64,000 bases of DNA, taken from Desulfoferrobacter suflitae (GTDB lineage: Bacteria; Desulfobacterota; Syntrophobacteria; Syntrophobacterales; Syntrophobacteraceae). The notes beneath the pieces were generated by a model. It was not told where the DNA came from. It saw only the letters and a list, made by a program, of their open reading frames with translations, and made no database searches. The stretch lies in NCBI RefSeq assembly GCF_022603395.1, contig NZ_JAIBKA010000005.1, positions 62,001 to 126,000 on the forward strand, read 5' to 3'. This document shows, piece by piece, positions 43,122 to 53,543 of the stretch. The first letter of the stretch is position 1, and each line of letters starts with the position of its first letter. Position numbers and translations under genes: made by a program.

Positions 43122-44975
43122 TCAAGGCCACGATTGAGCTTCTCCCGATGGTTCTTGACGTGTGACGGCCTTTTCAAATTTCGCCAGTTGCTTCAAATAA
43201 TAATCCCTGTTGTCCGGTCTTTTCGCCAGCGCCTGCTTGATGGTCTCCAACGCCTTGCGGTATCGGCCGTTTGCGTAATAGGCCTCGGCCAGGGTGTCCA
43301 GGATATGAGGTTCAGAGAGGCCGGACGCCGCCTTGAGAGCCATCTTGAGGGCTTCTGCAGGGCGGAAGTACGGTGGCGGTGAAGTGGCATAGAGCCAGGC
43401 AAGATTGTTCAGAATAATGGGGTTGTCAGGGTCCAGTTGCACTGCTTTTTGCAGGAATGACAGAGCAGTTTCATAGCGCCCCGAATCCAGCATCAATCCT
43501 CCGTAGGCCGCCAAGAGCTCGGAGCCGCCGCCGTCAGCTTTTTCCTGGATTTGTTTGTGTATGACCTGTGTCTGAACCTGCGCCCGCCAGCGCTGTATGG
43601 CGCTGCTTTCCTGCAACTGGTAGCCCGACCAGCTTAAGCCGCTGAGCAGCACCAGGAAAAGCGCCATCGATCCGTACAGCTTGCAGTCGTGTTTGCGCAT
43701 CAGGGCAGGGTCTCGATAGCACTCAATGAGAAAATTGATGCGTTGGCGTATGCTGAAATGATGCCAACTCGGCAAATCCTCGATACGACCGCTGTAGAAG
43801 GCAATTTTCTGCAGGGACGATATCAGGGGGTGTGGATGGCCTATCAGACGCAAGGCGTACAGATCCGCCTGGCGTTCGCTGTTGCGCATGAAAAACCCGA
43901 ATATGTAACGAAAATAGACGATGAGCAGGACCAGGATGGGCACAGCATAGACAACGGAAAACAGTGTGAGACTTAAGGAATCCTGCGCCATTGCCCAGTG
44001 CAGAAACAGATCGTTTTTCAGAATAAACAGAAAAATGACATCATGGAATGCATAGGCAAGTACGGAATAGCCAATAAAAAAAATGACATAGACCAGAATA
44101 TGGAGGCGCCGCACGTGTCCCATTTCATGAGCGACCACCGCTCTCAACTCGGCGCCGCCAAGTAGCATCATGAGCCCTTTGGTTATGAGAATATAGCGCC
44201 ACTTGGGAAGGATCCCGATGATACCGGCGGTAAGCATCTCTTCCCCAAGGAGCGGCCACGACATGAACCCGCCCAGGCGAAAATCGTGCTCACTGCAAAA
44301 TGCTTCCAGTTCATCTCTTATCCGCCCCTCGGGAAGAGGTTTACAGCCCCACAAGCGAACTATCAGCCAGGGTGCAACCAAAATGAGGAGCAGCAGGAGA
44401 ACGCCAAGGAGCAGCAACTGGCCGACTTCACCGGCGAGAAATGCGGGAAGCGGCATCCACTGCAGAAGATCACTGGCAAGCGAAATGAGCAGCCAGGGTA
44501 TGAGGATCGCGGAAATAAATGCGATTTGGTTCTTGAGGAAAGCAAGCAGGGTTGCGTGCGAATGATAAATACTTCTATAAACCGGGTGGCTGCAGAGCCA
44601 AATCATGAAGACATGGAGCAAAAACAGGCCGATACCGATCAGTCCCGAAACGGTGAGAGACCTTTCAAAGCCGGGAACAGCCATGAGGTAAAATTTGATA
44701 TTCAGGAGGTAAACATCGGCGGCAACAAAGGCCACCGCCAGAATAGTCAGGCGGTTTTGGGCACGATGATATTGCCGGGTGAGAGCAGACTGGGGGGTAT
44801 GTGGCAGAGAGCGAGCCAAACGCTGCATGGTCAGGCGACAGACCAGAGCAAACAACAGCAGACCCGTTACAGTGAGCAGCAATGTAGCCGGCAGTGGGAA
44901 TAAGGGCTGAGCGCCCGGCTGCTGCAGAGTGAACAGCAGCAGGACGATGAGCAGGTAGATCAGTTGACTGTACAT
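43122..44975 (-). CDS. M48 family membrane metalloprotease with TPR repeats
   Basis: 617 residues. About seven hydrophobic helices surround the zinc site HEMGH (in AVVAHEMGHVRRLHILVYVIFF), with the second glutamate in NSERQADLYALRLIG. This is the Ste24/HtpX-like M48 arrangement. The C-terminal 130 residues hold TPR-type repeats (SGRYETALSFLQKAVQLDPDNPIILNNLAWLYAT and NGRYRKALETIKQALAKRPDN), probably for partner binding. It lies 34 bases after kpsF and may be last in the carA-carB-purF-kpsF transcript. A quality-control role in the envelope is inferred from the family. Confidence 0.85.
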   Translation of the reverse strand: MYSQLIYLLIVLLLFTLQQPGAQPLFPLPATLLLTVTGLLLFALVCRLTMQRLARSLPHTPQSALTRQYHRAQNRLTILAVAFVAADVYLLNIKFYLMAVPGFERSLTVSGLIGIGLFLLHVFMIWLCSHPVYRSIYHSHATLLAFLKNQIAFISAILIPWLLISLASDLLQWMPLPAFLAGEVGQLLLLGVLLLLLILVAPWLIVRLWGCKPLPEGRIRDELEAFCSEHDFRLGGFMSWPLLGEEMLTAGIIGILPKWRYILITKGLMMLLGGAELRAVVAHEMGHVRRLHILVYVIFFIGYSVLAYAFHDVIFLFILKNDLFLHWAMAQDSLSLTLFSVVYAVPILVLLIVYFRYIFGFFMRNSERQADLYALRLIGHPHPLISSLQKIAFYSGRIEDLPSWHHFSIRQRINFLIECYRDPALMRKHDCKLYGSMALFLVLLSGLSWSGYQLQESSAIQRWRAQVQTQVIHKQIQEKADGGGSELLAAYGGLMLDSGRYETALSFLQKAVQLDPDNPIILNNLAWLYATSPPPYFRPAEALKMALKAASGLSEPHILDTLAEAYYANGRYRKALETIKQALAKRPDNRDYYLKQLAKFEKAVTRQEPSGEAQSWP

Positions 44976-45009
44976 GAGACGGCTTGAAGTCGCGACTGCA
45001 ATTTCGTCA

Positions 45010-46131
45010 TCAGCGCGTGAATTGAATCCTTCCCTTTCCCAACAGGTCGTGGAGGTGCAGGATGCCCGCTAACCCACCCTGCTCGTCGACCACGGGCAGC
45101 ACCGTAATCAAATGCTGTTCCATAATCTCCAAAGCTTCTGCAACAGAGCAACTTGATTGGATCGTGCATGGGTTGGGAGTCATTACTGCAGCGATTGTCT
45201 TGGTGGAAAGGGTGGCGAATTTTTTCATGGCGCGCCTCAGGTCCCCGTCTGTAAATATTCCCAGCAGCCGTTTGTTGTGGCCTGTGATGAGCGTTGCTCC
45301 CATCCCCTTGCAATTCATTTCCTCCAGCGCGTCGTGAATGGGTGTATCCTCGCTGACCATCGGGATGGCCGCATCTCGGCGCATCACCTCACGAATGGGA
45401 ACCTGCAGCCGTTCTCCCAAACGTCCTCCGGGATGATAGCGGCGGAAATCGTGCGCCTGAAAGTTGCGCATTTTGATGAGAGCCACGGCCAGGGCGTCTC
45501 CCACCGCGAGCATTGCGGTGGTGCTGGCGGTCGGCGCCAGACCGAAAGGGCACGCCTCGCGCGGCACGCCGGTGTAGATAGCCAAATCGCTGAATTTGGC
45601 GAGGGTCGAATGGAGATTCCCGGTCAACGCAATGGTGCGGGTTCCAATGTTGCGCAGACTGGGAAATATGATATTGAGCTCTTCTGTTTCACCGCTGTTG
45701 GAAAGGGCAAGCACCAGGTCCTCCCTGCGGACCATGCCGAGATCACCATGCATGGCTTCGACGGGGTGCATAAACAGAGCGGGTGTTCCGGTGCTGCTCA
45801 AAGTGGCGACAATTTTTCGTCCCACTATGCCGGATTTGCCTATTCCGGATACGATGATTCTGCCGCTGGCCTGATAGATCCACTGCACCGCCGTGGAAAA
45901 TGATTCATCGAGGTGATCCAGCAGGTGCAAAATCCCGTCGGCTTCGATTTTCAGCACCTCTCTGGCGATCTCCAGGAGCTGGCGACTGTTTGTATTGATG
46001 CGGACGAATTTTGCACCCGTGCACGGCAGATCGCGCACAGAGGGGGTGGCCGCAGCAGCGGACTCGCCGCCGTCGGCTGCAGTTTCAGGCAAAACGTCTG
46101 TTGTGAGGGGCGACCGGCTTTCTATGCTCAC
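45010..46131 (-). CDS. kdsD: D-arabinose-5-phosphate isomerase (KdsD/KpsF)
   Basis: Interconverts ribulose-5-phosphate and arabinose-5-phosphate, the first step of Kdo synthesis. The SIS domain has VSGIGKSGIVGRKIVATLSSTGTPALFMHPVEAMHGDLGMV and LALSNSGETEELN. Two CBS domains follow (VMRRDAAIPMVSEDTPIHDALEEM; AVMTPNPCTIQSSCSVAEALEIM). Length 373 includes about 45 extra N-terminal residues. Start is GTG at 46131 with AAGG upstream. kdsB lies 6 kb away on the same strand, and the two together make CMP-Kdo for lipopolysaccharide. Confidence 0.92.
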   Translation of the reverse strand: MSIESRSPLTTDVLPETAADGGESAAAATPSVRDLPCTGAKFVRINTNSRQLLEIAREVLKIEADGILHLLDHLDESFSTAVQWIYQASGRIIVSGIGKSGIVGRKIVATLSSTGTPALFMHPVEAMHGDLGMVRREDLVLALSNSGETEELNIIFPSLRNIGTRTIALTGNLHSTLAKFSDLAIYTGVPREACPFGLAPTASTTAMLAVGDALAVALIKMRNFQAHDFRRYHPGGRLGERLQVPIREVMRRDAAIPMVSEDTPIHDALEEMNCKGMGATLITGHNKRLLGIFTDGDLRRAMKKFATLSTKTIAAVMTPNPCTIQSSCSVAEALEIMEQHLITVLPVVDEQGGLAGILHLHDLLGKGRIQFTR

Positions 46132-46162
46132 TCAACCTTCCTTTTCCCATGACCGATGAAAT

Positions 46163-47617
46163 TCATACTTTGCCGGCCACGGCACGATGGGTCTCAAAAC
46201 AATCCTTGCGTACCTGTTCTTCACATTCCACCGCATAATGACCATTGAAGCAGGCCACACAGTAGGGGTGATCGTTCGCGGTGGCGTTGGCGCCTGCGAG
46301 CAGCCCTTCCAGACTCAGGTAATTGAGGGAATCCAGCCCGATAAAATCCCTGATCTGATCTACGCTGTGCGACGCCGCAATGAGCTCTCCTTTGGTCGAG
46401 AAGTCAATGCCATAGGGGCAAGGGTAGCGGTGTGGAGGACAGCTCACCACCATGTGCACCTCTTTGGCCCCGGCATGGCGTAAAGCCTTTATGCGCGTTC
46501 GTGTGGTGGTGCCTCGAATGATCGAATCTTCTACCAGCAGCACCTTCTTGCCGTACAGCAATTCGCGCACCGGATTCAATTTGACCCGAACTCCAAAATC
46601 GCGCATGGCTTGACTTGGCTGGATGAAAGTGCGTCCCACGTAATGGTTGCGAATGACGCCCATTTCCAGCGGAATCTTGGAGGCTTCCGCGAAGCCGAGT
46701 GCCGCGTAATTGCCTGAATCCGGGAAAGGCATGATGAAGTCGGCGGTTATCGATTCGTTTTCGTGTTTCATGATGTGTCCCAGACGCTTCCGGCACAGGT
46801 ACACATTCTGACCAAAGATGTTGCTGTCAGGGCGGGCAAAATAGACGAATTCAAAAATACAGTAGGCCGAAGCAACTTTGGGAAAGGGATGCAACGAGCG
46901 CAGGCCGTTATGATCGATGATGACAATTTCACCCGGCTCCACATCGCGCAGGTAGGTGGCATCAATGAGGTCCAGCGCGCAGGTCTCGGAAGCAAGAACA
47001 TAGCTGCCATTCAGCTCACCCAGGCAGAGGGGCCGAAATCCTTTGGGATCACGAATTCCGATCAACTTGTCGCGCGTACACATGACCAGAGAATAGGCGC
47101 CTTTGATCTGCCTGAGCGCTTCAATCAAAGCTTCCTCGAGACCATGTTTTAAGTTTCTGGCCATGAGGTGCATGATCACTTCGGTGTCCATGGTCGACTG
47201 AAAAATGGCTCCCTGGGTTTCCAAGTCGCTGCGCAATTGGATGGCGTTGACCAAGTTGCCGTTATGCGCAATGCTGTAATATTCGTTTCCATGAACCACC
47301 ACGAAGGGTTGCGCATTGGCCAGCAGAGAAGATCCGGTAGTGGAATAGCGAACATGTCCGATAGCCAGATGCCCTTTGAGCTCCTTCAGGGTCTCTTCGC
47401 TGAAAACCTCATACACCAGCCCCATGTGCCTGGACTCTCTCAGCTTGTTGCCGTCGGATACGGCTATCCCGGCACTTTCCTGGCCACGATGCTGGAGAGC
47501 ATAAAGGCCGAAGTAGGTCAGCTTGGCTGCATCAGAATTGCCAAATACTCCGAAGATGCCGCACTCTTCGCGCTTGCTCGGGATAAACGGTCCAAAATCC
47601 GTGGGTATCGAATTCAA
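46163..47617 (-). CDS. purF: Amidophosphoribosyltransferase
   Basis: First step of purine synthesis: glutamine and PRPP to phosphoribosylamine. Class II glutamine amidotransferase domain starts at Cys19 (EECGIFGVFG), which must be exposed by removing an 18-residue propeptide. The PRPP site is VLLVEDSIIRGTTT. Four cysteines in the positions of the [4Fe-4S] ligands of Bacillus PurF are present (YCIFEFVYFARPD, VVSCPPHRYPCPYGID, YCVACFNGHY). The chosen start is TTG at 47617, seven bases after AAAGGA, two bases after the carB stop; an ATG at 47680 lies inside carB. Translation is likely coupled to carB. Confidence 0.95.
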   Translation of the reverse strand: MNSIPTDFGPFIPSKREECGIFGVFGNSDAAKLTYFGLYALQHRGQESAGIAVSDGNKLRESRHMGLVYEVFSEETLKELKGHLAIGHVRYSTTGSSLLANAQPFVVVHGNEYYSIAHNGNLVNAIQLRSDLETQGAIFQSTMDTEVIMHLMARNLKHGLEEALIEALRQIKGAYSLVMCTRDKLIGIRDPKGFRPLCLGELNGSYVLASETCALDLIDATYLRDVEPGEIVIIDHNGLRSLHPFPKVASAYCIFEFVYFARPDSNIFGQNVYLCRKRLGHIMKHENESITADFIMPFPDSGNYAALGFAEASKIPLEMGVIRNHYVGRTFIQPSQAMRDFGVRVKLNPVRELLYGKKVLLVEDSIIRGTTTRTRIKALRHAGAKEVHMVVSCPPHRYPCPYGIDFSTKGELIAASHSVDQIRDFIGLDSLNYLSLEGLLAGANATANDHPYCVACFNGHYAVECEEQVRKDCFETHRAVAGKV

Positions 47618-47619
47618 TT

Positions 47620-50600
47620 TCAAATCCTTTGGCGCAACGATCGACCGGCATGATATTCCTGAATGGTCTTCACATCCCAATCGCCCTTCTGCAATTCTTC
47701 CACCGCTTCAGCCATGGCCTTGGCTCCGGCAATCGTCGTCGTATAGGTGATGTTGTAAAGCAGCGTCGCTCGACGTATCTCATAAGAATCGGAAAACGTT
47801 TTCTTGCCCAGGCTGGTATTGATCACCAGCTGAATTTCGTTGTTCTTTATATGATCCAGGACGTGGGGCCGACCTTCCCTGAGTTTGAAAACGCTGCGGG
47901 CTTCGATGCCGTGATCCCTGAGGAACCCGGCGGTGCCGCTGGTGGCGATCAAGGCAAAGCCCAAACCTTGCAGCTTCATGGCCACGGGCAACACTGCCGG
48001 TTTGTCCCGGTCGTGCACACTGATGAACACGGTTCCCTGGGTGGGCAGAGCGTAGCCGGCGGCCGCTTGGGCCTTGGCAAAAGCGATTCCAAAATTACTG
48101 CCGATGCCCATCACCTCACCCGTAGACTTCATCTCGGGCCCCAAAAGAATATCCACCCCGGGGAACCTGGAGAACGGAAAAACCGATTCCTTCACGGACA
48201 CATGACGCGGCTCTATTTCATTCACAAACCCTAATTCCTGCAAGGACATCCCCAACATAACTTTGGTGGCCAGTTTTGCCAAGGGCACGCCGATGGCTTT
48301 GCTCACAAAAGGAATCGTGCGCGAGGCCCTCGGGTTGACTTCGAGGATGTAAATGTCGCCCCCTTGCAGCGCGAACTGCACATTCATCAGGCCCACAACA
48401 CCGAGCTCTCGCGCCAGCAGCCTGGTCTGCCGCTTGATTTCTTCCTGCAGCTCTTTGGAAATGCCAATGGGAGGCAACACGCAGGAACTGTCGCCGGAAT
48501 GGATACCGGCCTCCTCGATATGTTCCATGATGCCGCCGATCACGGTGATGTTGCCGTCACTGATGGCATCCACGTCCAACTCGGCGGCATCCTCCAGAAA
48601 GTCGTCGATCAGGATGGGATGACCCGGTGAGACGTGTACTGCGGTCTCCATAAACTGGCAGAGCATGGTTTCGTCGTATACGATTTCCATTGCACGGCCG
48701 CCCAATACGTAGGAAGGTCGGACCACCACCGGATACCCGATTTCCCCGGCGGCCTGCAGAGCTTCGTCGGCGGTCAAGGCTATGGCGTTCCGGGGTTGTT
48801 TCAAACCCAATCTATGGAGTAACTGCTGAAAACGTTCCCGATCTTCAGCCAAATCGATGGCATCCGGGGAGGTTCCCAAAATCCTCGCTCCGGCCCTTTC
48901 CAGGGGAACAGCCAGATTCAGCGGCGTCTGGCCTCCGAATTGTACGATCATGCCCTCAGGTTCTTCCGTTTCCAGGATATGCAGTACATCTTCACGTGTC
49001 AGAGGCTCAAAATAGAGCTTATCGGAAGTATCATAATCTGTGGAGACGGTTTCCGGGTTGGAATTGACCATGATCGCTTCATGGCCAATCTCCTTCAGCG
49101 CAAAAGAGGCATGCACACAACAGTAGTCGAACTCGATCCCCTGCCCTATGCGGTTGGGCCCGCCGCCAAGGATGATGACTTTGGATCTATCCGAGGACTT
49201 GGCTTCGTTTTCCGTTTCGTAAGTCGAATAGTAATAGGGGGTATAAGCCTCAAACTCTGCCGCGCAGGTGTCAACCAGCTTATAGACGGGCTTGATGGAG
49301 TGTTGCAGGCGTTTGTTGCGAACGGTTTCCTCGTCCGTTCCAACCAGTTGAGCCAGCCGCATGTCGGAAAATCCCCAGGACTTGGCCTGAAAAAGCAGCT
49401 CGCGGTCGTCCAGAATGCTCTGCGTAGCGGCTGCCTGTCTGATGGCATCCTCCATTTGCAGGATTTGCCCGATGTGATGCAGGAACCATGGATCGATGTG
49501 AGTCAGACGATAAATTTCTTCGATGCTTACTCCTAACCCCAGGGCTGTCCCGATCTCAAAAAGACGCTGAGAGCTTGGACGCCGCAGTTTTTGTTTCAGC
49601 GCCTCGAGGTACTCCCCGTTCGCCGCCTCGGGCGGATCCAAGAACCCACAGCGGTCGATCTCCAAAGAACGGATGGCTTTGTGCAAAGCTTCCTTAAACG
49701 TTCTACCAATGGCCATCGTTTCACCCACCGATTTCATCGCCGTGCTGAGCAGGTCTTCGGTCTTGGGGAACTTTTCAAAAGTGAAGCGCGGCACTTTGAC
49801 CACGCAATAGTCGATGGTCGGTTCGAAGGAAGCTTTGGTTTCACGGGTTATGTCATTGGCGATTTCGTCCAGTGTATAGCCGACCGCCAGTTTGGCGGCA
49901 ATTTTAGCGATGGGGAATCCGGTTGCCTTGGACGCCAAAGCCGAAGAACGGGAAACGCGCGGATTCATCTCAATGACCACCATCTCCCCGTTTTCCGGGT
50001 TGATGGCAAATTGCACATTGGAGCCCCCCGTTTCCACTCCGATTTCCCTCAGAATGGCTATGGAAGCGTCTCGCATCTGTTGATATTCCTGGTCAGTGAG
50101 TGTCTGCGCCGGCGCCACGGTGATGGAATCGCCCGTATGGATTCCCATGGGGTCCACATTCTCAATGGAGCAGATGATGACCACATTGTCCATTAAGTCG
50201 CGCATCACCTCGAGCTCGAATTCTTTCCAGCCGAGTACCGATTCTTCCAGCATCACCGCATGAATCAGACTGGCATCCAGTCCACTCTGGGCGAGCTCCA
50301 GCAACTCTTCGCGATTGAAGGCCACCCCCCCACCCGTGCCTCCCAACGTGAAGGAGGGCCTGACGATAATGGGAAAGCCGATTCCCCGCGCTATGGCTTC
50401 CACATCACTCATGCTGCGGGCTATGCCGCTTGCCGGAACACGCATTCCGATTTGTTTCATCGCCTCCCTGAACAATTCGCGGTCTTCGGCCTTCTTGATG
50501 ACATCGACACGCGCCCCGATCATCTCGACTCCGTACTTTTCCAGGATGCCCATTTCGGCAACCTTGACCGCCACGTTCAAGGCTGTCTGACCGCCCAGAG

Positions 50601-50865
50601 TCGGCAACAGTGCATCGGGGCGGTCCCTTTCGATCACCTTGGCCACGGCTTCCGGTGTGATCGGTTCGATATAGGTGCGGTGTGCGGTTTCCGGATCGGT
50701 CATAATGGTGGCGGGGTTGCTGTTGATGAGAATGATCTCATAACCTTCTTCGCGAAGCGCTTTGCATGCCTGGGTACCCGAGTAGTCAAATTCGCACGCC
50801 TGGCTGATGATGATCGGACCCGAACCGATGATGAGGATTTTCCCAATGTCTGTTCGTTTCGGCAT
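47620..50865 (-). CDS. carB: Carbamoyl phosphate synthase, large subunit
   Basis: 1,081 residues, full length. Two homologous ATP-grasp halves, each starting with a GSGP or [15 protein letters not shown] motif ([18 protein letters not shown] and [17 protein letters not shown]), a middle oligomerisation domain and a C-terminal MGS-like allosteric domain ([29 protein letters not shown]). Makes carbamoyl phosphate for arginine and pyrimidines. It follows carA with 89 bases between and abuts purF. Confidence 0.98.
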   Translation of the reverse strand: MPKRTDIGKILIIGSGPIIISQACEFDYSGTQACKALREEGYEIILINSNPATIMTDPETAHRTYIEPITPEAVAKVIERDRPDALLPTLGGQTALNVAVKVAEMGILEKYGVEMIGARVDVIKKAEDRELFREAMKQIGMRVPASGIARSMSDVEAIARGIGFPIIVRPSFTLGGTGGGVAFNREELLELAQSGLDASLIHAVMLEESVLGWKEFELEVMRDLMDNVVIICSIENVDPMGIHTGDSITVAPAQTLTDQEYQQMRDASIAILREIGVETGGSNVQFAINPENGEMVVIEMNPRVSRSSALASKATGFPIAKIAAKLAVGYTLDEIANDITRETKASFEPTIDYCVVKVPRFTFEKFPKTEDLLSTAMKSVGETMAIGRTFKEALHKAIRSLEIDRCGFLDPPEAANGEYLEALKQKLRRPSSQRLFEIGTALGLGVSIEEIYRLTHIDPWFLHHIGQILQMEDAIRQAAATQSILDDRELLFQAKSWGFSDMRLAQLVGTDEETVRNKRLQHSIKPVYKLVDTCAAEFEAYTPYYYSTYETENEAKSSDRSKVIILGGGPNRIGQGIEFDYCCVHASFALKEIGHEAIMVNSNPETVSTDYDTSDKLYFEPLTREDVLHILETEEPEGMIVQFGGQTPLNLAVPLERAGARILGTSPDAIDLAEDRERFQQLLHRLGLKQPRNAIALTADEALQAAGEIGYPVVVRPSYVLGGRAMEIVYDETMLCQFMETAVHVSPGHPILIDDFLEDAAELDVDAISDGNITVIGGIMEHIEEAGIHSGDSSCVLPPIGISKELQEEIKRQTRLLARELGVVGLMNVQFALQGGDIYILEVNPRASRTIPFVSKAIGVPLAKLATKVMLGMSLQELGFVNEIEPRHVSVKESVFPFSRFPGVDILLGPEMKSTGEVMGIGSNFGIAFAKAQAAAGYALPTQGTVFISVHDRDKPAVLPVAMKLQGLGFALIATSGTAGFLRDHGIEARSVFKLREGRPHVLDHIKNNEIQLVINTSLGKKTFSDSYEIRRATLLYNITYTTTIAGAKAMAEAVEELQKGDWDVKTIQEYHAGRSLRQRI

Positions 50866-50954
50866 GAACTGTGGTTCCTTTCAGTTTCTTAAGTCTGCTC
50901 GAGAATGCACGAGGCGATACTCATCATGGCTGCCTAGCCAATTTGCCGTTCCGG

Positions 50955-52103
50955 TTATTTGCCGTGAACTTTCTGCATGAGCCTGGTGAAGCGTTGAAAA
51001 AGGTAGGAAGCATCATGCGGGCCGGGGGAAGCTTCCGGGTGATACTGGACGCTGAAAGCCGGCAATTCGAGATGCTCCATTCCTTCCAGGGTATTGTCGT
51101 TGAGGTTGATATGAGTCAGGCGCACCGGCTTGTTCCGCATGGATTCCGGGTCTACACAAAAGCCGTGATTTTGCGAAGTGATTTCCACCTTTCCCGTGGT
51201 CAAATCCTTAACCGGCTGATTGGCGCCCCGGTGGCCGAACTTAAGCTTGAAGGTGCGGCCCCCCAAAGCCAAACCCATCACCTGGTGCCCCAGGCATATG
51301 CCGAATACCGGCTTGTTGTGCAGCAGTTGAGTGACGGTGTGAACGACATAGTCCAGAGCGGCCGGATCGCCCGGGCCATTGGAGAGAAAAATGCCATCCG
51401 GATTCATCGAAAGAATATCGCCTGCCGGCGTGTGGGCGGGAAAAACCATCACCTGGCAACCCTCCTGTTCAAGCTTGCGCAGGATGTTGTATTTTACCCC
51501 GCAGTCCAAGGCAGCCACACGAAAGCCGGTATGACCGTCCAGCCACTCCGTCCCCGAGCTTGCCGGCTTTAATCCTGCCTGCCAGCGGTAAGGCTCCGGG
51601 CTGGTCACATGCTGCACCAGGTCTATGCCGGTCAGGCCGGGATAATCCCGCACCTGCCGCAGCAGCCGGGAAACATTGTCGCTATCGGTCGCGATGATCC
51701 CCCGCATGGCCCCGGCCAACCGGATATGCCGCGTGAGCGCTCGCGTGTCGATGCCCTCTATGCCGACTTTCCCATACTCGTTCAGAAAGTCGGCCAGAGT
51801 TCGAGTGCTTCGCCAGTTGCTGGCAAAATCCTGGTACTCCTTGACGATAAACGCTTCCACCTGGATGGCCGCGGATTCCATGTCTTCATCGTTAATTCCG
51901 TAAGTTCCGGTGAGGGGATAGGTCATGGCCACGATCTGGCCTTTGTAGGAAGGGTCCGTCAGGACTTCCTGGTAGCCGGTCATGCTGGTGTTGAACACCA
52001 CCTCACCCAAGGCACGGCCGTGCCCGGCGAATGTATATCCGTAAAAAACAGTCCCATCTTCGAGCACCAGCAGTGCTTTGTCTTTTTTCCAGGGTGACGC
52101 CAT
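50955..52103 (-). CDS. carA: Carbamoyl phosphate synthase, small subunit
   Basis: 382 residues. N-terminal CPSase small-chain domain (VVFNTSMTGYQEVLTDPSYKGQIVAMTYP) and class I glutamine amidotransferase domain with the nucleophile in FGICLGHQVMGLALGG and His/Glu in VQYHPEASPGPHD. Delivers ammonia to CarB. The ATG follows GAGGA. A likely promoter and a palindrome lie about 110-145 bases upstream. Confidence 0.98.
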   Translation of the reverse strand: MASPWKKDKALLVLEDGTVFYGYTFAGHGRALGEVVFNTSMTGYQEVLTDPSYKGQIVAMTYPLTGTYGINDEDMESAAIQVEAFIVKEYQDFASNWRSTRTLADFLNEYGKVGIEGIDTRALTRHIRLAGAMRGIIATDSDNVSRLLRQVRDYPGLTGIDLVQHVTSPEPYRWQAGLKPASSGTEWLDGHTGFRVAALDCGVKYNILRKLEQEGCQVMVFPAHTPAGDILSMNPDGIFLSNGPGDPAALDYVVHTVTQLLHNKPVFGICLGHQVMGLALGGRTFKLKFGHRGANQPVKDLTTGKVEITSQNHGFCVDPESMRNKPVRLTHINLNDNTLEGMEHLELPAFSVQYHPEASPGPHDASYLFQRFTRLMQKVHGK

Positions 52104-52209
52104 AGATAATCCTCATAAACAGCCTATATTTTTGTGAATGCGGCTGCACCGCCGCGCGCCCCGCGTAGTGCATGAACCAATCGTGATCCGCCGTCAGAGC
52201 CAACCTAAA

Positions 52210-52249
52210 ATTATAGTGAAAATACCATCACCAGGGAAGCATTATGCTT
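52210..52249 (-). promoter_or_regulatory. Candidate carA promoter with overlapping palindrome
   Basis: On the minus strand a perfect TATAAT (52215-52210) is preceded after 17 bases by a weak -35, TTCCCT (52238-52233). A 13-base palindrome, AAGCATTATGCTT (52237-52249), overlaps the outer edge of the -35 box, where a repressor or activator could sit. The leader would be about 100 bases. A GC-rich hairpin lies at about 52139-52154. Confidence 0.55.
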
Positions 52250-52300
52250 GCGCAAATTCAGGGGGTGGTCGACTCTGCCTGCCGGCAGCCCTTCACCGAC

Positions 52301-53032
52301 CTACCTGTGTGATTGCAGCATCTTTTCCAGATCCTCAGGCGTATCCACCCCACGAGTATCCGTGGAGGACAATGCGACATGGATGGCATAGCCGTATTCC
52401 ATGGCTCTCAATTGCTCGAGCTTTTCCGCTTCTTCCAGCCGACCTTGAGGCAGTCGGGTAAACTCACGCAAAAACCAGTGGCGATAGGCATAAAATCCGA
52501 GGTGCTTTAAGAATGTCGGGTTGTCCTGGCCATCTCTGAAATGAGGCAGCGGAGACCGGGAAAAATAAAGGGCCCGACCGCCTGAGTCCCGCACGACTTT
52601 CACCACATTGGGATCACGATATTCTTGCGGGTCACGGCTGATGAATGCGAGGGTTGCCATGATACGCTCGGGAAAGCCATCCAGAACTCCTGTCAGCTGG
52701 TCTATCATCTCCGGCATCAACAGGGGTTCATCGCCCTGAATATTGACGACAATATCGGAGTCCTTCAGGCCGAGCGCTTCCGCTGCTTCAAAAATCCGGT
52801 CCGTACCACTCGCATGGTCGCTTCTGGTGAGTACACAGGTTCCGCCGAATGCGGCGACCGCCTGCTTGATGCGCTCATCATCCGTTGCCACCAGCAGCTT
52901 GTCAAGCCGTCGACAGCGGCCGGCCCGCTCATAAACGTGGCGAATCATCGGCTTTCCACGGATGTCAACCAAAGGCTTACCGGGGAACCGGCTGGAATGG
53001 TATCTGCAAGGGATAATGCCGATTATCTGCAT
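52301..53032 (-). CDS. kdsB: 3-deoxy-manno-octulosonate cytidylyltransferase
   Basis: Activates Kdo as CMP-Kdo. The protein starts MQIIGIIPCRYHSSRFPGKPLVDIRGKPMI, the nucleotide-binding start of the family, and has VATDDERIKQAV, RSDHASGTDRI, NIQGDEPLL, ALYFSRSPLPHFRD and KHLGFYAYRHWFLREF. Length 243. The frame is open to 53146, but the ATG at 53032 fits the family best, though with no clear ribosome site. It sits between carA and the PilZ gene and shares the Kdo pathway with kpsF at 45.0-46.1 kb. Confidence 0.95.
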   Translation of the reverse strand: MQIIGIIPCRYHSSRFPGKPLVDIRGKPMIRHVYERAGRCRRLDKLLVATDDERIKQAVAAFGGTCVLTRSDHASGTDRIFEAAEALGLKDSDIVVNIQGDEPLLMPEMIDQLTGVLDGFPERIMATLAFISRDPQEYRDPNVVKVVRDSGGRALYFSRSPLPHFRDGQDNPTFLKHLGFYAYRHWFLREFTRLPQGRLEEAEKLEQLRAMEYGYAIHVALSSTDTRGVDTPEDLEKMLQSHR

Positions 53033-53066
53033 AGGGTGAGTGAAACTCTTCAGCATGATTTGGCGG

Positions 53067-53543
53067 TCAACTTTCCTGCAGGTAGGCCTCAAATTCTGGG
53101 TCCCTGTCCGAGGCATCCGCCGCCTCGATGAACTCCGCGCCCACATAGTCCCCGGCCACTTTTCGTATCACCGCCGTCTTGGAAATAACAGAGCGTTCCG
53201 CATTGTCCAATATGAATTCCAAATCGATTATTTCGCCTTCGCGCATGAAGGCACTGTCGCGAGTGGTGAAGCCAATGCCACCGAGGGAAAGGTTTTCAAC
53301 GTTGATTTCATTGCCCACGATTCCTTCAGGGGTGAGCTTTTGATAGACTCCCGGCATATTCGTTTCCTTGCGGACATACTGCCGAAACAGCTGGTTGAGA
53401 CCGTATCCGACAGCCAACCGGATGAGCTGTTCCCTGTCCCAGGAAATTTCAGGATTCCTCTTATTGAATAGATCCAGGGCTTCGTCAATGCGTCTATCCA
53501 GAGAATCCCCCAACCTGATCTGCGTTACCCTCTCTTCTGCCAT
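53067..53543 (-). CDS. PilZ-like domain protein with a ribbon-helix-helix-like N-terminus
   Basis: 158 residues. The first 55 (RVTQIRLGDSLDRRIDEALDL then SWDREQLIRLAVGYGLNQLF) look like a ribbon-helix-helix DNA-binding unit. The rest fits a PilZ barrel: INVENLSLGGIGFTTRDSAFMREGEIIDLEFIL and VIRKVAGDYVGAEFIE. The N-x-S-x-x-G half of the c-di-GMP motif is present, but the R-x-x-x-R half is not seen before it, so c-di-GMP binding is doubtful. It lies between the sensor kinase gene and kdsB on the same strand. Confidence 0.72.
   Translation of the reverse strand: MAEERVTQIRLGDSLDRRIDEALDLFNKRNPEISWDREQLIRLAVGYGLNQLFRQYVRKETNMPGVYQKLTPEGIVGNEINVENLSLGGIGFTTRDSAFMREGEIIDLEFILDNAERSVISKTAVIRKVAGDYVGAEFIEAADASDRDPEFEAYLQES

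Noticed and set aside
47623-47680. ATG start of purF at 47680
   Set aside because: It lies inside carB and would add 21 residues before the propeptide; the TTG at 47617 has the better ribosome site.
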